Origin: Gordius sp. MW1
Lineage: Eukaryota > Nematomorpha > Gordioida > Gordea > Gordiidae
Length of the DNA stretch: 64,000 nucleotides
NCBI GenBank assembly: GCA_964036665.1
Contig: OZ038532.1
Coordinates: 1 to 64,000, forward strand
Direction of reading: 5' to 3'
The notes below the pieces were generated by a model that saw only the letters and a list, made by a program, of their open reading frames with translations, was not told the origin of the DNA and did not search any database. Position numbers and translations under genes: made by a program. This document shows, piece after piece, positions 1 through 13,465 of the stretch; the first letter of the stretch is position 1; every line of letters begins with the position of its first letter.

Positions 1-3000
1 CCTAACCCTAACCCTAACCCTAACCCTAACCCTAACCCTAACCCTAACCCCTAACCCTAACCCTAACCCTAACCCTAACCCTAACCCTAACCCTAACCCT
101 AACCCTAACCCTAACCCTAACCCTAACCCTAACCCTAACCCTAACCCTAACCCTAACCCTAACCCTAACCCTAACCCTAACCCTAACCCTAACCCTAACC
201 CTAACCCTAACCCTAACCCTAACCCTAACCCTAACCCTAACCCTAACCCTAACCCTAACCCTAACCCTAACCCTAACCCTAACCCTAACCCTAACCCTAA
301 CCCTAACCCTAACCCTAACCCTAACCCTAACCCTAACCCTAACCCTAACCCTAACCCTAACCCTAACCCTAACCCTAACCCTAACCCTAACCCTAACCCT
401 AACCCTAACCCTAACCCTAACCCTAACCCTAACCCTAACCCTAACCCTAACCCTAACCCTAACCCTAACCCTAACCCTAACCCTAACCCTAACCCTAACC
501 CTAACCCTAACCCTAACCCTAACCCTAACCCTAACCCTAACCCTAACCCTAACCCTAACCCTAACCCTAACCCTAACCCTAACCCTAACCCTAACCCTAA
601 CCCTAACCCTAACCCTAACCCTAACCCTAACCCTAACCCTAACCCTAACCCTAACCCTAACCCTAACCCTAACCCTAACCCTAACCCTAACCCTAACCCT
701 AACCCTAACCCTAACCCTAACCCTAACCCTAACCCTAACCCTAACCCTAACCCTAACCCTAACCCTAACCCTAACCCTAACCCTAACCCTAACCCTAACC
801 CTAACCCTAACCCTAACCCTAACCCTAACCCTAACCCTAACCCTAACCCTAACCCTAACCCTAACCCTAACCCTAACCCTAACCCTAACCCTAACCCTAA
901 CCCTAACCCTAACCCTAACCCTAACCCTAACCCTAACCCTAACCCTAACCCTAACCCTAACCCTAACCCTAACCCTAACCCTAACCCTAACCCTAACCCT
1001 AACCCTAACCCTAACCCTAACCCTAACCCTAACCCTAACCCTAACCCTAACCCTAACCCTAACCCTAACCCTAACCCTAACCCTAACCCTAACCCTAACC
1101 CTAACCCTAACCCTAACCCTAACCCTAACCCTAACCCTAACCCTAACCCTAACCCTAACCCTAACCCTAACCCTAACCCTAACCCTAACCCTAACCCTAA
1201 CCCTAACCCTAACCCTAACCCTAACCCTAACCCTAACCCTAACCCTAACCCTAACCCTAACCCTAACCCTAACCCTAACCCTAACCCTAACCCTAACCCT
1301 AACCCTAACCCTAACCCTAACCCTAACCCTAACCCTAACCCTAACCCTAACCCTAACCCTAACCCTAACCCTAACCCTAACCCTAACCCTAACCCTAACC
1401 CTAACCCTAACCCTAACCCTAACCCTAACCCTAACCCTAACCCTAACCCTAACCCTAACCCTAACCCTAACCCTAACCCTAACCCTAACCCTAACCCTAA
1501 CCCTAACCCTAACCCTAACCCTAACCCTAACCCTAACCCTAACCCTAACCCTAACCCTAACCCTAACCCTAACCCTAACCCTAACCCTAACCCTAACCCT
1601 AACCCTAACCCTAACCCTAACCCTAACCCTAACCCTAACCCTAACCCTAACCCTAACCCTAACCCTAACCCTAACCCTAACCCTAACCCTAACCCTAACC
1701 CTAACCCTAACCCTAACCCTAACCCTAACCCTAACCCTAACCCTAACCCTAACCCTAACCCTAACCCTAACCCTAACCCTAACCCTAACCCTAACCCTAA
1801 CCCTAACCCTAACCCTAACCCTAACCCTAACCCTAACCCTAACCCTAACCCTAACCCTAACCCTAACCCTAACCCTAACCCTAACCCTAACCCTAACCCT
1901 AACCCTAACCCTAACCCTAACCCTAACCCTAACCCTAACCCTAACCCTAACCCTAACCCTAACCCTAACCCTAACCCTAACCCTAACCCTAACCCTAACC
2001 CTAACCCTAACCCTAACCCTAACCCTAACCCTAACCCTAACCCTAACCCTAACCCTAACCCTAACCCTAACCCTAACCCTAACCCTAACCCTAACCCTAA
2101 CCCTAACCCTAACCCTAACCCTAACCCTAACCCTAACCCTAACCCTAACCCTAACCCTAACCCTAACCCTAACCCTAACCCTAACCCTAACCCTAACCCT
2201 AACCCTAACCCTAACCCTAACCCTAACCCTAACCCTAACCCTAACCCTAACCCTAACCCTAACCCTAACCCTAACCCTAACCCTAACCCTAACCCTAACC
2301 CTAACCCTAACCCTAACCCTAACCCTAACCCTAACCCTAACCCTAACCCTAACCCTAACCCTAACCCTAACCCTAACCCTAACCCTAACCCTAACCCTAA
2401 CCCTAACCCTAACCCTAACCCTAACCCTAACCCTAACCCTAACCCTAACCCTAACCCTAACCCTAACCCTAACCCTAACCCTAACCCTAACCCTAACCCT
2501 AACCCTAACCCTAACCCTAACCCTAACCCTAACCCTAACCCTAACCCTAACCCTAACCCTAACCCTAACCCTAACCCTAACCCTAACCCTAACCCTAACC
2601 CTAACCCTAACCCTAACCCTAACCCTAACCCTAACCCTAACCCTAACCCTAACCCTAACCCTAACCCTAACCCTAACCCTAACCCTAACCCTAACCCTAA
2701 CCCTAACCCTAACCCTAACCCTAACCCTAACCCTAACCCTAACCCTAACCCTAACCCTAACCCTAACCCTAACCCTAACCCTAACCCTAACCCTAACCCT
2801 AACCCTAACCCTAACCCTAACCCTAACCCTAACCCTAACCCTAACCCTAACCCTAACCCTAACCCTAACCCTAACCCTAACCCTAACCCTAACCCTAACC
2901 CTAACCCTAACCCTAACCCTAACCCTAACCCTAACCCTAACCCTAACCCTAACCCTAACCCTAACCCTAACCCTAACCCTAACCCTAACCCTAACCCTAA

Positions 3001-6000
3001 CCCTAACCCTAACCCTAACCCTAACCCTAACCCTAACCCTAACCCTAACCCTAACCCTAACCCTAACCCTAACCCTAACCCTAACCCTAACCCTAACCCT
3101 AACCCTAACCCTAACCCTAACCCTAACCCTAACCCTAACCCTAACCCTAACCCTAACCCTAACCCTAACCCTAACCCTAACCCTAACCCTAACCCTAACC
3201 CTAACCCTAACCCTAACCCTAACCCTAACCCTAACCCTAACCCTAACCCTAACCCTAACCCTAACCCTAACCCTAACCCTAACCCTAACCCTAACCCTAA
3301 CCCTAACCCTAACCCTAACCCTAACCCTAACCCTAACCCTAACCCTAACCCTAACCCTAACCCTAACCCTAACCCTAACCCTAACCCTAACCCTAACCCT
3401 AACCCTAACCCTAACCCTAACCCTAACCCTAACCCTAACCCTAACCCTAACCCTAACCCTAACCCTAACCCTAACCCTAACCCTAACCCTAACCCTAACC
3501 CTAACCCTAACCCTAACCCTAACCCTAACCCTAACCCTAACCCTAACCCTAACCCTAACCCTAACCCTAACCCTAACCCTAACCCTAACCCTAACCCTAA
3601 CCCTAACCCTAACCCTAACCCTAACCCTAACCCTAACCCTAACCCTAACCCTAACCCTAACCCTAACCCTAACCCTAACCCTAACCCTAACCCTAACCCT
3701 AACCCTAACCCTAACCCTAACCCTAACCCTAACCCTAACCCTAACCCTAACCCTAACCCTAACCCTAACCCTAACCCTAACCCTAACCCTAACCCTAACC
3801 CTAACCCTAACCCTAACCCTAACCCTAACCCTAACCCTAACCCTAACCCTAACCCTAACCCTAACCCTAACCCTAACCCTAACCCTAACCCTAACCCTAA
3901 CCCTAACCCTAACCCTAACCCTAACCCTAACCCTAACCCTAACCCTAACCCTAACCCTAACCCTAACCCTAACCCTAACCCTAACCCTAACCCTAACCCT
4001 AACCCTAACCCTAACCCTAACCCTAACCCTAACCCTAACCCTAACCCTAACCCTAACCCTAACCCTAACCCTAACCCTAACCCTAACCCTAACCCTAACC
4101 CTAACCCTAACCCTAACCCTAACCCTAACCCTAACCCTAACCCTAACCCTAACCCTAACCCTAACCCTAACCCTAACCCTAACCCTAACCCTAACCCTAA
4201 CCCTAACCCTAACCCTAACCCTAACCCTAACCCTAACCCTAACCCTAACCCTAACCCTAACCCTAACCCTAACCCTAACCCTAACCCTAACCCTAACCCT
4301 AACCCTAACCCTAACCCTAACCCTAACCCTAACCCTAACCCTAACCCTAACCCTAACCCTAACCCTAACCCTAACCCTAACCCTAACCCTAACCCTAACC
4401 CTAACCCTAACCCTAACCCTAACCCTAACCCTAACCCTAACCCTAACCCTAACCCTAACCCTAACCCTAACCCTAACCCTAACCCTAACCCTAACCCTAA
4501 CCCTAACCCTAACCCTAACCCTAACCCTAACCCTAACCCTAACCCTAACCCTAACCCTAACCCTAACCCTAACCCTAACCCTAACCCTAACCCTAACCCT
4601 AACCCTAACCCTAACCCTAACCCTAACCCTAACCCTAACCCTAACCCTAACCCTAACCCTAACCCTAACCCTAACCCTAACCCTAACCCTAACCCTAACC
4701 CTAACCCTAACCCTAACCCTAACCCTAACCCTAACCCTAACCCTAACCCTAACCCTAACCCTAACCCTAACCCTAACCCTAACCCTAACCCTAACCCTAA
4801 CCCTAACCCTAACCCTAACCCTAACCCTAACCCTAACCCTAACCCTAACCCTAACCCTAACCCTAACCCTAACCCTAACCCTAACCCTAACCCTAACCCT
4901 AACCCTAACCCTAACCCTAACCCTAACCCTAACCCTAACCCTAACCCTAACCCTAACCCTAACCCTAACCCTAACCCTAACCCTAACCCTAACCCTAACC
5001 CTAACCCTAACCCTAACCCTAACCCTAACCCTAACCCTAACCCTAACCCTAACCCTAACCCTAACCCTAACCCTAACCCTAACCCTAACCCTAACCCTAA
5101 CCCTAACCCTAACCCTAACCCTAACCCTAACCCTAACCCTAACCCTAACCCTAACCCTAACCCTAACCCTAACCCTAACCCTAACCCTAACCCTAACCCT
5201 AACCCTAACCCTAACCCTAACCCTAACCCTAACCCTAACCCTAACCCTAACCCTAACCCTAACCCTAACCCTAACCCTAACCCTAACCCTAACCCTAACC
5301 CTAACCCTAACCCTAACCCTAACCCTAACCCTAACCCTAACCCTAACCCTAACCCTAACCCTAACCCTAACCCTAACCCTAACCCTAACCCTAACCCTAA
5401 CCCTAACCCTAACCCTAACCCTAACCCTAACCCTAACCCTAACCCTAACCCTAACCCTAACCCTAACCCTAACCCTAACCCTAACCCTAACCCTAACCCT
5501 AACCCTAACCCTAACCCTAACCCTAACCCTAACCCTAACCCTAACCCTAACCCTAACCCTAACCCTAACCCTAACCCTAACCCTAACCCTAACCCTAACC
5601 CTAACCCTAACCCTAACCCTAACCCTAACCCTAACCCTAACCCTAACCCTAACCCTAACCCTAACCCTAACCCTAACCCTAACCCTAACCCTAACCCTAA
5701 CCCTAACCCTAACCCTAACCCTAACCCTAACCCTAACCCTAACCCTAACCCTAACCCTAACCCTAACCCTAACCCTAACCCTAACCCTAACCCTAACCCT
5801 AACCCTAACCCTAACCCTAACCCTAACCCTAACCCTAACCCTAACCCTAACCCTAACCCTAACCCTAACCCTAACCCTAACCCTAACCCTAACCCTAACC
5901 CTAACCCTAACCCTAACCCTAACCCTAACCCTAACCCTAACCCTAACCCTAACCCTAACCCTAACCCTAACCCTAACCCTAACCCTAACCCTAACCCTAA

Positions 6001-7669
6001 CCCTAACCCTAACCCTAACCCTAACCCTAACCCTAACCCTAACCCTAACCCTAACCCTAACCCTAACCCTAACCCTAACCCTAACCCTAACCCTAACCCT
6101 AACCCTAACCCTAACCCTAACCCTAACCCTAACCCTAACCCTAACCCTAACCCTAACCCTAACCCTAACCCTAACCCTAACCCTAACCCTAACCCTAACC
6201 CTAACCCTAACCCTAACCCTAACCCTAACCCTAACCCTAACCCTAACCCTAACCCTAACCCTAACCCTAACCCTAACCCTAACCCTAACCCTAACCCTAA
6301 CCCTAACCCTAACCCTAACCCTAACCCTAACCCTAACCCTAACCCTAACCCTAACCCTAACCCTAACCCTAACCCTAACCCTAACCCTAACCCTAACCCT
6401 AACCCTAACCCTAACCCTAACCCTAACCCTAACCCTAACCCTAACCCTAACCCTAACCCTAACCCTAACCCTAACCCTAACCCTAACCCTAACCCTAACC
6501 CTAACCCTAACCCTAACCCTAACCCTAACCCTAACCCTAACCCTAACCCTAACCCTAACCCTAACCCTAACCCTAACCCTAACCCTAACCCTAACCCTAA
6601 CCCTAACCCTAACCCTAACCCTAACCCTAACCCTAACCCTAACCCTAACCCTAACCCTAACCCTAACCCTAACCCTAACCCTAACCCTAACCCTAACCCT
6701 AACCCTAACCCTAACCCTAACCCTAACCCTAACCCTAACCCTAACCCTAACCCTAACCCTAACCCTAACCCTAACCCTAACCCTAACCCTAACCCTAACC
6801 CTAACCCTAACCCTAACCCTAACCCTAACCCTAACCCTAACCCTAACCCTAACCCTAACCCTAACCCTAACCCTAACCCTAACCCTAACCCTAACCCTAA
6901 CCCTAACCCTAACCCTAACCCTAACCCTAACCCTAACCCTAACCCTAACCCTAACCCTAACCCTAACCCTAACCCTAACCCTAACCCTAACCCTAACCCT
7001 AACCCTAACCCTAACCCTAACCCTAACCCTAACCCTAACCCTAACCCTAACCCTAACCCTAACCCTAACCCTAACCCTAACCCTAACCCTAACCCTAACC
7101 CTAACCCTAACCCTAACCCTAACCCTAACCCTAACCCTAACCCTAACCCTAACCCTAACCCTAACCCTAACCCTAACCCTAACCCTAACCCTAACCCTAA
7201 CCCTAACCCTAACCCTAACCCTAACCCTAACCCTAACCCTAACCCTAACCCTAACCCTAACCCTAACCCTAACCCTAACCCTAACCCTAACCCTAACCCT
7301 AACCCTAACCCTAACCCTAACCCTAACCCTAACCCTAACCCTAACCCTAACCCTAACCCTAACCCTAACCCTAACCCTAACCCTAACCCTAACCCTAACC
7401 CTAACCCTAACCCTAACCCTAACCCTAACCCTAACCCTAACCCTAACCCTAACCCTAACCCTAACCCTAACCCTAACCCTAACCCTAACCCTAACCCTAA
7501 CCCTAACCCTAACCCTAACCCTAACCCTAACCCTAACCCTAACCCTAACCCTAACCCTAACCCTAACCCTAACCCTAACCCTAACCCTAACCCTAACCCT
7601 AACCCTAACCCTAACCCTAACCCTAACCCTAACCCTAACCCTAACCCTAACCCTAACCCTAACCCTAAC
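1..7669. repeat. Telomere, (CCCTAA)n
   Basis: About 1,278 units of CCCTAA, which is the C-rich strand of a TTAGGG telomere running toward the chromosome end at base 1. The array reads as perfect except for one extra C near position 51, close to the outer end. It stops abruptly at 7669 and enters AT-rich satellite with no zone of degenerate telomeric variants. TTAGGG is the ancestral animal telomere repeat; insects and many other arthropods use TTAGG. Confidence 0.98.
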
Positions 7670-10600
7670 ATAAATAAAAGTAACCCTCCCGTAAAGAAAT
7701 TTTAAGCAGCGAAAATTTTCATTTTCACAAAAGACAACGTTTTATAGTTGCGATTAGTTTGTTGTCTCTCAACGTGAGTGCTTAATTTTTTAAACTGCTA
7801 TCTGCGGTCATGATTTTAAAGGGATAGTTTTTTGATTCTTAAAAATATTTACTTTTTATCATGATAATCGTCTCTGAAAACGACAACTTTAATAGGATGA
7901 ATACGATTAAAAATAAAAATGTGAAACTTTTTTAGGTAAAAAAATATTTTTTTTGTTATTTCATGTGAAAGAGCTTGAAAAAATATATAAAAGTAACCCG
8001 ATTTGAGAATCCTATTATCCTCGATGGACTCCCGAAAGGAAATTTTAAGCGGCGAAAATTTTCATTTTCACAAAAGACAACGTTTTATTGTTGCGATTAG
8101 TTTGTCGCAACGTGAGTACTTAATTGTTTAAAACTGCTATCTGCGGTCATGATTTTAAAGGGATAGTTTTTTGACTCTGAAACTTTTATTTTTATAATGA
8201 AAATCCTCTCTGAAAACGACAAATTTAATATGATGAATACGGTTGAAAGATAAAAATGTAAAATATTTTTTTTGTTATTTTATGTGAAAAAGCTTGAAAA
8301 AATAAATAAAAGTAACCAAATTTGAGAATCCTATTATCCTTGATTGACTCCCGAAAGGAAATTTTAAGCGGCGAAAATTTTCATTTTCACAAAAGACAAC
8401 GTTTTATTGTTGCGATTAGTTTGTCGCAACGTGAGTACTTAATTTTTTAAAACTGCTATCTGCGGTCATGATTTTAAAGGGATAGTTTTTTGACTCTGAA
8501 AACTTTTACTTGTTATCATGAAAATCGTCTCTGAAAACGACAACTTTAATAGGATGAATACGGTTGAAAGATAAAAATGTAAAATATTTTTTTTGTTATT
8601 TCATGTCCAAAAGCTTGAAAAAATAAATAAAAGTAACCCAATTTGAGAATCTTATTATCCTCGATTGACTCCGGAAAGAAATTTTAAGCAGCGAAAATTT
8701 TCATTTTGACAAAAGACAACGTTTTATTGTTGCGATTAGTTTGTCGCAACGTGAGTACTTAATTTTTTAAAACTGCTATCTGCGGTCATGATTTTAAAGG
8801 GATAGTTTTTTGACTCTGAAAACTTTTACTTGTTATCATGAAAATCGTCTCTGAAAACGACAACTTTAATAGGATGAATACGGTTGAAAGATAAAAATGT
8901 AAAATATTTTTTTCGTTATTTCATGTGAAAAAGCTTGAAAAAATAAATAAAAGTAACCCAATTTGAGAATCCTATTATCCTCGATGGACTCCCGAAAAGA
9001 AATTTTAAGCGGCGAAAATTTTCATTTTCACAAAAGACAACGTTTTATTGTTGCGATTAGTTTGTTGTATCGCAACGTGAGGGCTTAATTTTTTAAAACT
9101 GCTATCTGCGGTCATGATTTTAAAGGGATAGTTTTTTGATTCTGAAAATTTTTTACTTTTTATCATGATAATCGTCTCTGAAAACGACAACTTTAATAGG
9201 ATGAATACGATTAAAAATAAAAATGTGAAATTTTTTAGGTAAAAAAATATTTTTTTGTTATTTAATGTGAAAAAGCTTGAAAAAATAAATAAAAGTAACC
9301 CAATTTGAGAATCCTATTATCCTCGTTTGACTCCCGAAAAGAAATTTTAAGCAGCGAAAATTTTCATTTTCACACAAGACAACGTTATATTGTTGCGATT
9401 AGTTTGTTGTATCGCAACGTGAGTGCTTAATTTTTTAAAACTGCTATCTGCGGTCATGATTTTAAAGGGATAGTTTTTTGATTCTGAAAAATTTTTACTT
9501 TTTATCATGATAATCGTCTCTGAAAACGACAACTTTAATAGGATGAATACGATTAAAAATAAAAATGTGAAATTTTTTAGGTAAAAAAATATTTTTTTTG
9601 TTTTCATGTGAAAGAGATTGAAAAAATATATAAAAGTAACCCAATTTGAGAATCCTATTATCCGACTCCCGAAAGAAATTTTAAGCAGCGAAAATTTTCA
9701 TTTTGACAAAAGACAACGTTTTATTGTTGCGATTAGTTTGTTGTATCGCAACGTGAGTGCTTAATTTTTTAAAACTGCTATCTGCGGTATGATTTTAAAG
9801 GGATAGTTTTTTGACTCTGAAAACTTTTTTATCAGGAAAATCGTGTCTGAAAACGACAACTTTAATAGGATGAATACGGTTGAAAGATAAAAATGTAAAA
9901 TATTTTTTTTGTTATTTCATGTGCAAAAGCTTGAAAAAATAAATAAAAGTAACCCAATTTGAGAATCCTATTATCCTCGATTGTGTCCCGTAAAGAAATT
10001 TTAAGCAGCGAAAATTTTCATTTTCACAAAAGACAACGTTTTATTGTTGCGATTAGTTTGTTGTCTCGCAACGTAAGTGCTTAATTTTTTAAAACTGCTA
10101 TCTGCGGTCATGATTTTAAAGGAATAGTTTTTTGACTCTGAAAACTTTTACTTTTTATCATGAAAATCGTCTCTGAAAACGACAACTTTAATAGGATGAA
10201 TACGGTTGAAAGATAAAAATGTAAAAATTTTTTTTTTGTTATTTCATGTGCAAAAGCTTGAAAAAATAAATAAAAGTAACCCAATTTGAGAATCTTATTA
10301 TCCTCGATTGACTCCCGAAAGAAATTTTAAGCAGCGAAAATTTTCATTTTGACAAAAGACAACGTTTTATTGTTGCGATTAGTTTGTCGCAACGTGAGTA
10401 CTTAATTGTTTAAAACTGCTATCTGCGGTCATGATTTTAAAGGGATAGTTTTTTGACTCTGAAAATTTTATTTTTATCATGAAAATCGTCTCTGAAAACG
10501 ACAAATTTAATAGGATGAATACGGTTGAAAGATAAAAATGTAAAATATTTTTTTTGTTATTTCATGTGAAAAAGCTTGAAAAAATAAATAAAAGTAACCA

Positions 10601-11730
10601 AATTTGAGAATCCTATTATCCTCGATTGACTCCTGAAAGAAATTTTAAGCAGCGAAAATTTTCATCTTGACAAAAGACAACGTTTTATTGTTGCGATTAG
10701 TTTGTCGCAACGTGAGTACTTAATTTTTTAAAACTGCTATCTGCGGTCATGATTTTAAAGGGATAGTTTTTTGATTCTGAAAATTTTTTACTTTTTATCA
10801 TGATAATCGTCTCTGAAAACGACAACTTTAATAGGATGAATACGATTAAAAATAAAAATGTGAAAATTTTTTAGGTAAAAAAATATTTTTTTTGTTATTT
10901 CATGTGAAAGAGATTGAAAAAATATATAAAAGTAACCCGATTTGAGAATCCTATTATCCTCGATGGACTCCCGAAAAGAAATTTTAAGCGGCGAAAATTT
11001 TCATTTTCACAAAAGACAACGTTTTATTGTTGCGATTAGTTTGTTGTCTCGCAACGTGAGTGCTTAATTTTTTTAAAACTGCTATCTGCGGTCATGATTT
11101 TAAAGGGATAGTTTTTTGACTCTGAAAACTTTTACTTTTTATCATGAAAATCGTCTCTGAAAACGACAACTTTAATAGGATGAATACGGTTAAAAGATAA
11201 AAATGTAAAATATTTTTTTTTGTTATTTCATGTGCAAAAGCTTGAAAAAATAAATAAAAGTAACCCAATTTGAGAATCTTATTATCCTCGATTGACTCCC
11301 GAAAGAAATTTTAAGCAGCGAAAATTTTCATTTTGACAAAAGACAACGTTTTATTGTTGCGATTAGTTTGTCGCAACGTGAGTACTTAATTGTTTAAAAC
11401 TGCTATCTGCGGTCATGATTTTAAAGGGATAGTTTTTTGACTCTGAAAACTTTTACTTTTTATCATGAAAATCGTCTCTGAAAACGACAACTTTAATTGT
11501 ATGAATACGGTTGAAAGATAAAAATGTAAAATATTTTTTTTGTTATTTCCGGTTAAAAAGCTTAAAAAAAATAAATAAAAGTAACCCAATTTGAGAATCC
11601 TATTATCCTCGATTGACTCCCGAAAGAAATTTTAAGCAGCGAAAATTTTCATTTTGACAAAAGACAACGTTTTATTGTTGCGATTAGTTTGTCGCAACGT
11701 GAGTACTTAATTTTTTAAAACTGCTATCTT
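7670..11730. repeat. Subtelomeric satellite, 318-343 bp unit, ~13 copies
   Basis: Head-to-tail tandem array. Using the conserved GCGAAAATTTTCAT motif as anchor, units begin near 7711, 8054, 8373, 8693, 9014, 9356, 9690, 10010, 10336, 10654, 10993, 11320 and 11641. Spacings fall mostly into a short (~320) and a long (~334-343) class. The long units carry an extra TTTTTTAGGT-type segment and/or a few bases in the hairpin loop. Each unit contains AAAGTAACCC, a short echo of the telomeric strand. The last unit is cut at 11730 by retrotransposon sequence. The two short ORFs in the array (near 9005-9190 and 9347-9607, minus) simply repeat with the satellite and are not genes. Confidence 0.95.
8090..8111. 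other. Conserved hairpin in satellite unit (example copy)
   Basis: A perfect 7-bp inverted repeat, GTTGCGA and TCGCAAC, flanks an 8-base loop. The same arms recur in nearly every satellite unit. The loop is TTAGTTTG in short units and about 13-14 bases in the units with TTGTAT or TTGTCT. Only the most telomere-proximal unit has a damaged right arm (TCTCAAC). Arms preserved while the loop length changes could reflect a structural or protein-binding constraint, but array homogenisation could also explain it. Confidence 0.7.
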
Positions 11731-11926
11731 ACCTGCATCGACGTATTTGCACCCTCTAACAATACAGCTGACCCATTAGCTCTAGCGGAAGCACGCAAAA
11801 CTCATAAATACCGTGATATAATGCCTTTTAAAATTTTTATCCCTATCGTGGCCTCTTGTTCCGCCACTTTTGGCAAACAGGCGTTAGCCTTCTTTTAATT
11901 GGTAGGAAAGAGATCTCCCGAATTAT
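11731..11926 (+). pseudogene. RT-RLE retrotransposon fragment (C-terminal domain)
   Basis: Plus-strand translation gives a sequence starting near CIDVFAPSNN and running through KYRD, FIPIVASCSATF and a final KRSPE. It closely matches the plus-strand fragment at 35655-35850. This is the part downstream of the endonuclease catalytic motif in this retrotransposon family. A stop codon interrupts it after ALAFF, near 11898. The fragment abuts the truncated last satellite unit directly, so the junction marks an insertion or rearrangement at the satellite edge. Both ends are truncated and it cannot be functional. Confidence 0.8.
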
Positions 11927-12054
11927 TATAGGACGGTCGTGTTGCCCCCCCCCCCACGCCTGCGTGGCTAAATAAATTAAAAAATCTAATTTTGTAATTT
12001 TTTGCACGTTAAATAAAAAGAAAAATGAAAATAGTGCCAATAAATGTTGATATA

Positions 12055-12475
12055 TCCATGGGCGTAGCCAGGTTTTGAATTAAGAGGGGGGGGGGGGGCA
12101 GATTAAAAAAAAGGTCTTGACTCTGAGAGCAAAAAATAAATAAAAAAAGGTCTCGACTATCCAAAAATTTTCCTGCGACCGTAATTTAAATTTCATTTTA
12201 CCAAAATAATTTATATTTATGTGTAAATTCGCTAATACGCATCTGTATTATTTTGAGTTAAGTTCAAATAGGGGGGGGGGGGGGGGTAGCCGCGCCCCCT
12301 GCTCCCGCCTGGCTAATTAAGGGGGGGGGGGGGTAAAACATAATTTTTTTAATTTTTAAGGGTTTTTGTATTGAAATCCTTCTTTGTTTAAATTAGGAAG
12401 GGGGCAGTCGCGCCCCTTGCTTCCCCCTGGCTAATTAGGGGGGGGGGGGCAGCCTCCCCTCTGGCTACGCCCATG
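12055..12475. mobile_element. G-tract MITE with CATGGGCGTAGCCAGG inverted termini
   Basis: The left end reads CATGGGCGTAGCCAGG and the right end CTGGCTACGCCCATG, an inverted pair. Several runs of 9-14 G lie inside, with repeated GGCTAATTA segments suggesting internal duplication. It is non-coding. Relatives occur at 12697-12945, 43365-43544, 49435-49604, 49633-49832 and 62484-62760. The 43365 and 49435 copies have 8-bp target-site duplications, which supports a hAT-type origin. No clean duplication is seen at this copy. Confidence 0.75.
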
Positions 12476-12696
12476 ATTATGATATTGTTTCTTAATTACA
12501 TAAAAATAAAAAAAAATTGCTTGAAGGGCCAGGGGGCCAAAGATTTTTTCCTTGGGGGGGCCATGGAGCCAGGTTTTCTCTCTTTTTAGTGGGCCTGGGC
12601 CTTGGGCCCTCTTTAACTATTTGTTTAAATTTTTTTGCATAATAAACACTTACCAATTATATTTGATATATTCCTAATCTATTGAAATTTATCTAT

Positions 12697-12945
12697 AAGC
12701 CCCCCCCCCCCCCTAATTAGCCAGGGGGCAGAGGGCGCGGCTGCCACCCTCCCTAATTAAAAAAAGGATCAAATTTCAATACAAATACCCCTAAAAATTA
12801 AAAAAAATTATATTTTTCCCCCCCTCCCCTAATTTAAATTACGGTCGCAGGAAAATTTTTGGATAGTCAAGCAAAAAATTTTAATAATCAGTTCCCCCCC
12901 CCCCCCCTAATTCAAAACCTGGGTACGCTCATGATATATATTCTG
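12697..12945. mobile_element. Second G/C-tract MITE copy inside element L
   Basis: It begins with a C-run, continues through GCCAGGGGGCAGAGGGCGCGG, and ends with AATTCAAAACCTGGGTACGCTCATG, the same terminal sequence as the 12055 copy in inverse orientation. The left terminus is lost. The flanks ATCTATAAG and ATATATTCTGC are joined by only five bases in the related element near 22805-22830, which acts as the empty site. Confidence 0.65.
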
Positions 12946-12980
12946 CTAATACAACCGGTTAAATGGCAAAACAACGTTTG

Positions 12981-13380
12981 ATTTTTCGTTAAATAAACTA
13001 TATGCGTATCCGTATCCGCCTTTTGTTTATATTTTATCATAAAGGTCAGGCGCGATATTTTTTTTTTGATTATAGGTAAATATGACTTAAAAAAATTTGC
13101 TTCATGAAAATTTAAATTCGAACATTATTGAGGTAAAATTTTGTGTTTTTAACCACCCTTAGAATATCAATTATTTGTTATTTTTCGTTAAATAAACTAT
13201 ATGCGTATCCGTATCCGCCTTTTGTTTATATTTTATCATAAAGGCCAGGCGCGATATTTTTTTTTGATTATAGGTAAATTTGACTTAAAAAATTTTGCTT
13301 CGTGAAAATTTAAATTCGAACATCATTGAGGTAAAATTTTGTGTTTTTAACCACCTCTAAAAATATCAATTATTGTTATT
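12981..13380. repeat. Two tandem ~199 bp repeats inside a Helitron-like end
   Basis: A block starting with TTTTTCGTTAAATAAACTAT at 12981 recurs almost identically at about 13180, and a third truncated start lies near 13374. Both full units share CGTATCCGTATCCGCC and GGCGCGATATT. The array sits between two copies of GGCAAAACAACGTTTG (12965 and 13471), so it was probably expanded inside the element. Confidence 0.8.
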
Positions 13381-13465
13381 TTTCGTATAGTTGAGTTTTT
13401 AAAAAATTTTTTTGGTAGTTTTAAATTTTCTTATTTAAATTTTTTATTTTTTTTTAAATTTTTTT

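Larger units (their letters stand above)
11935..12980 (+). mobile_element. Helitron-like element L, copy 1 (interrupted)
   Basis: This stretch is the inverted counterpart of 22757-23230. Shared blocks include the segment around 11960-12050, the AATTAAGAAACAATATC region, the CCTGGGCCTTGGGCCC segment and the terminal GGCAAAACAACGTTTG. Relative to the other copy it carries two inserted G/C-rich MITEs (12055-12475 and about 12697-12945). No coding capacity was seen. The match lets the 22.8 kb copy serve as an approximate empty site for both insertions. Confidence 0.7.

Noticed and set aside
9005-9607. Repeated minus-strand ORFs of 61 and 86 codons
   Set aside because: They follow the satellite repeat unit and are interrupted in other units.
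12090-12940. Long G and C runs as G-quadruplex regulatory elements
   Set aside because: They are internal features of MITEs scattered through the window, and homopolymer lengths may be unreliable.
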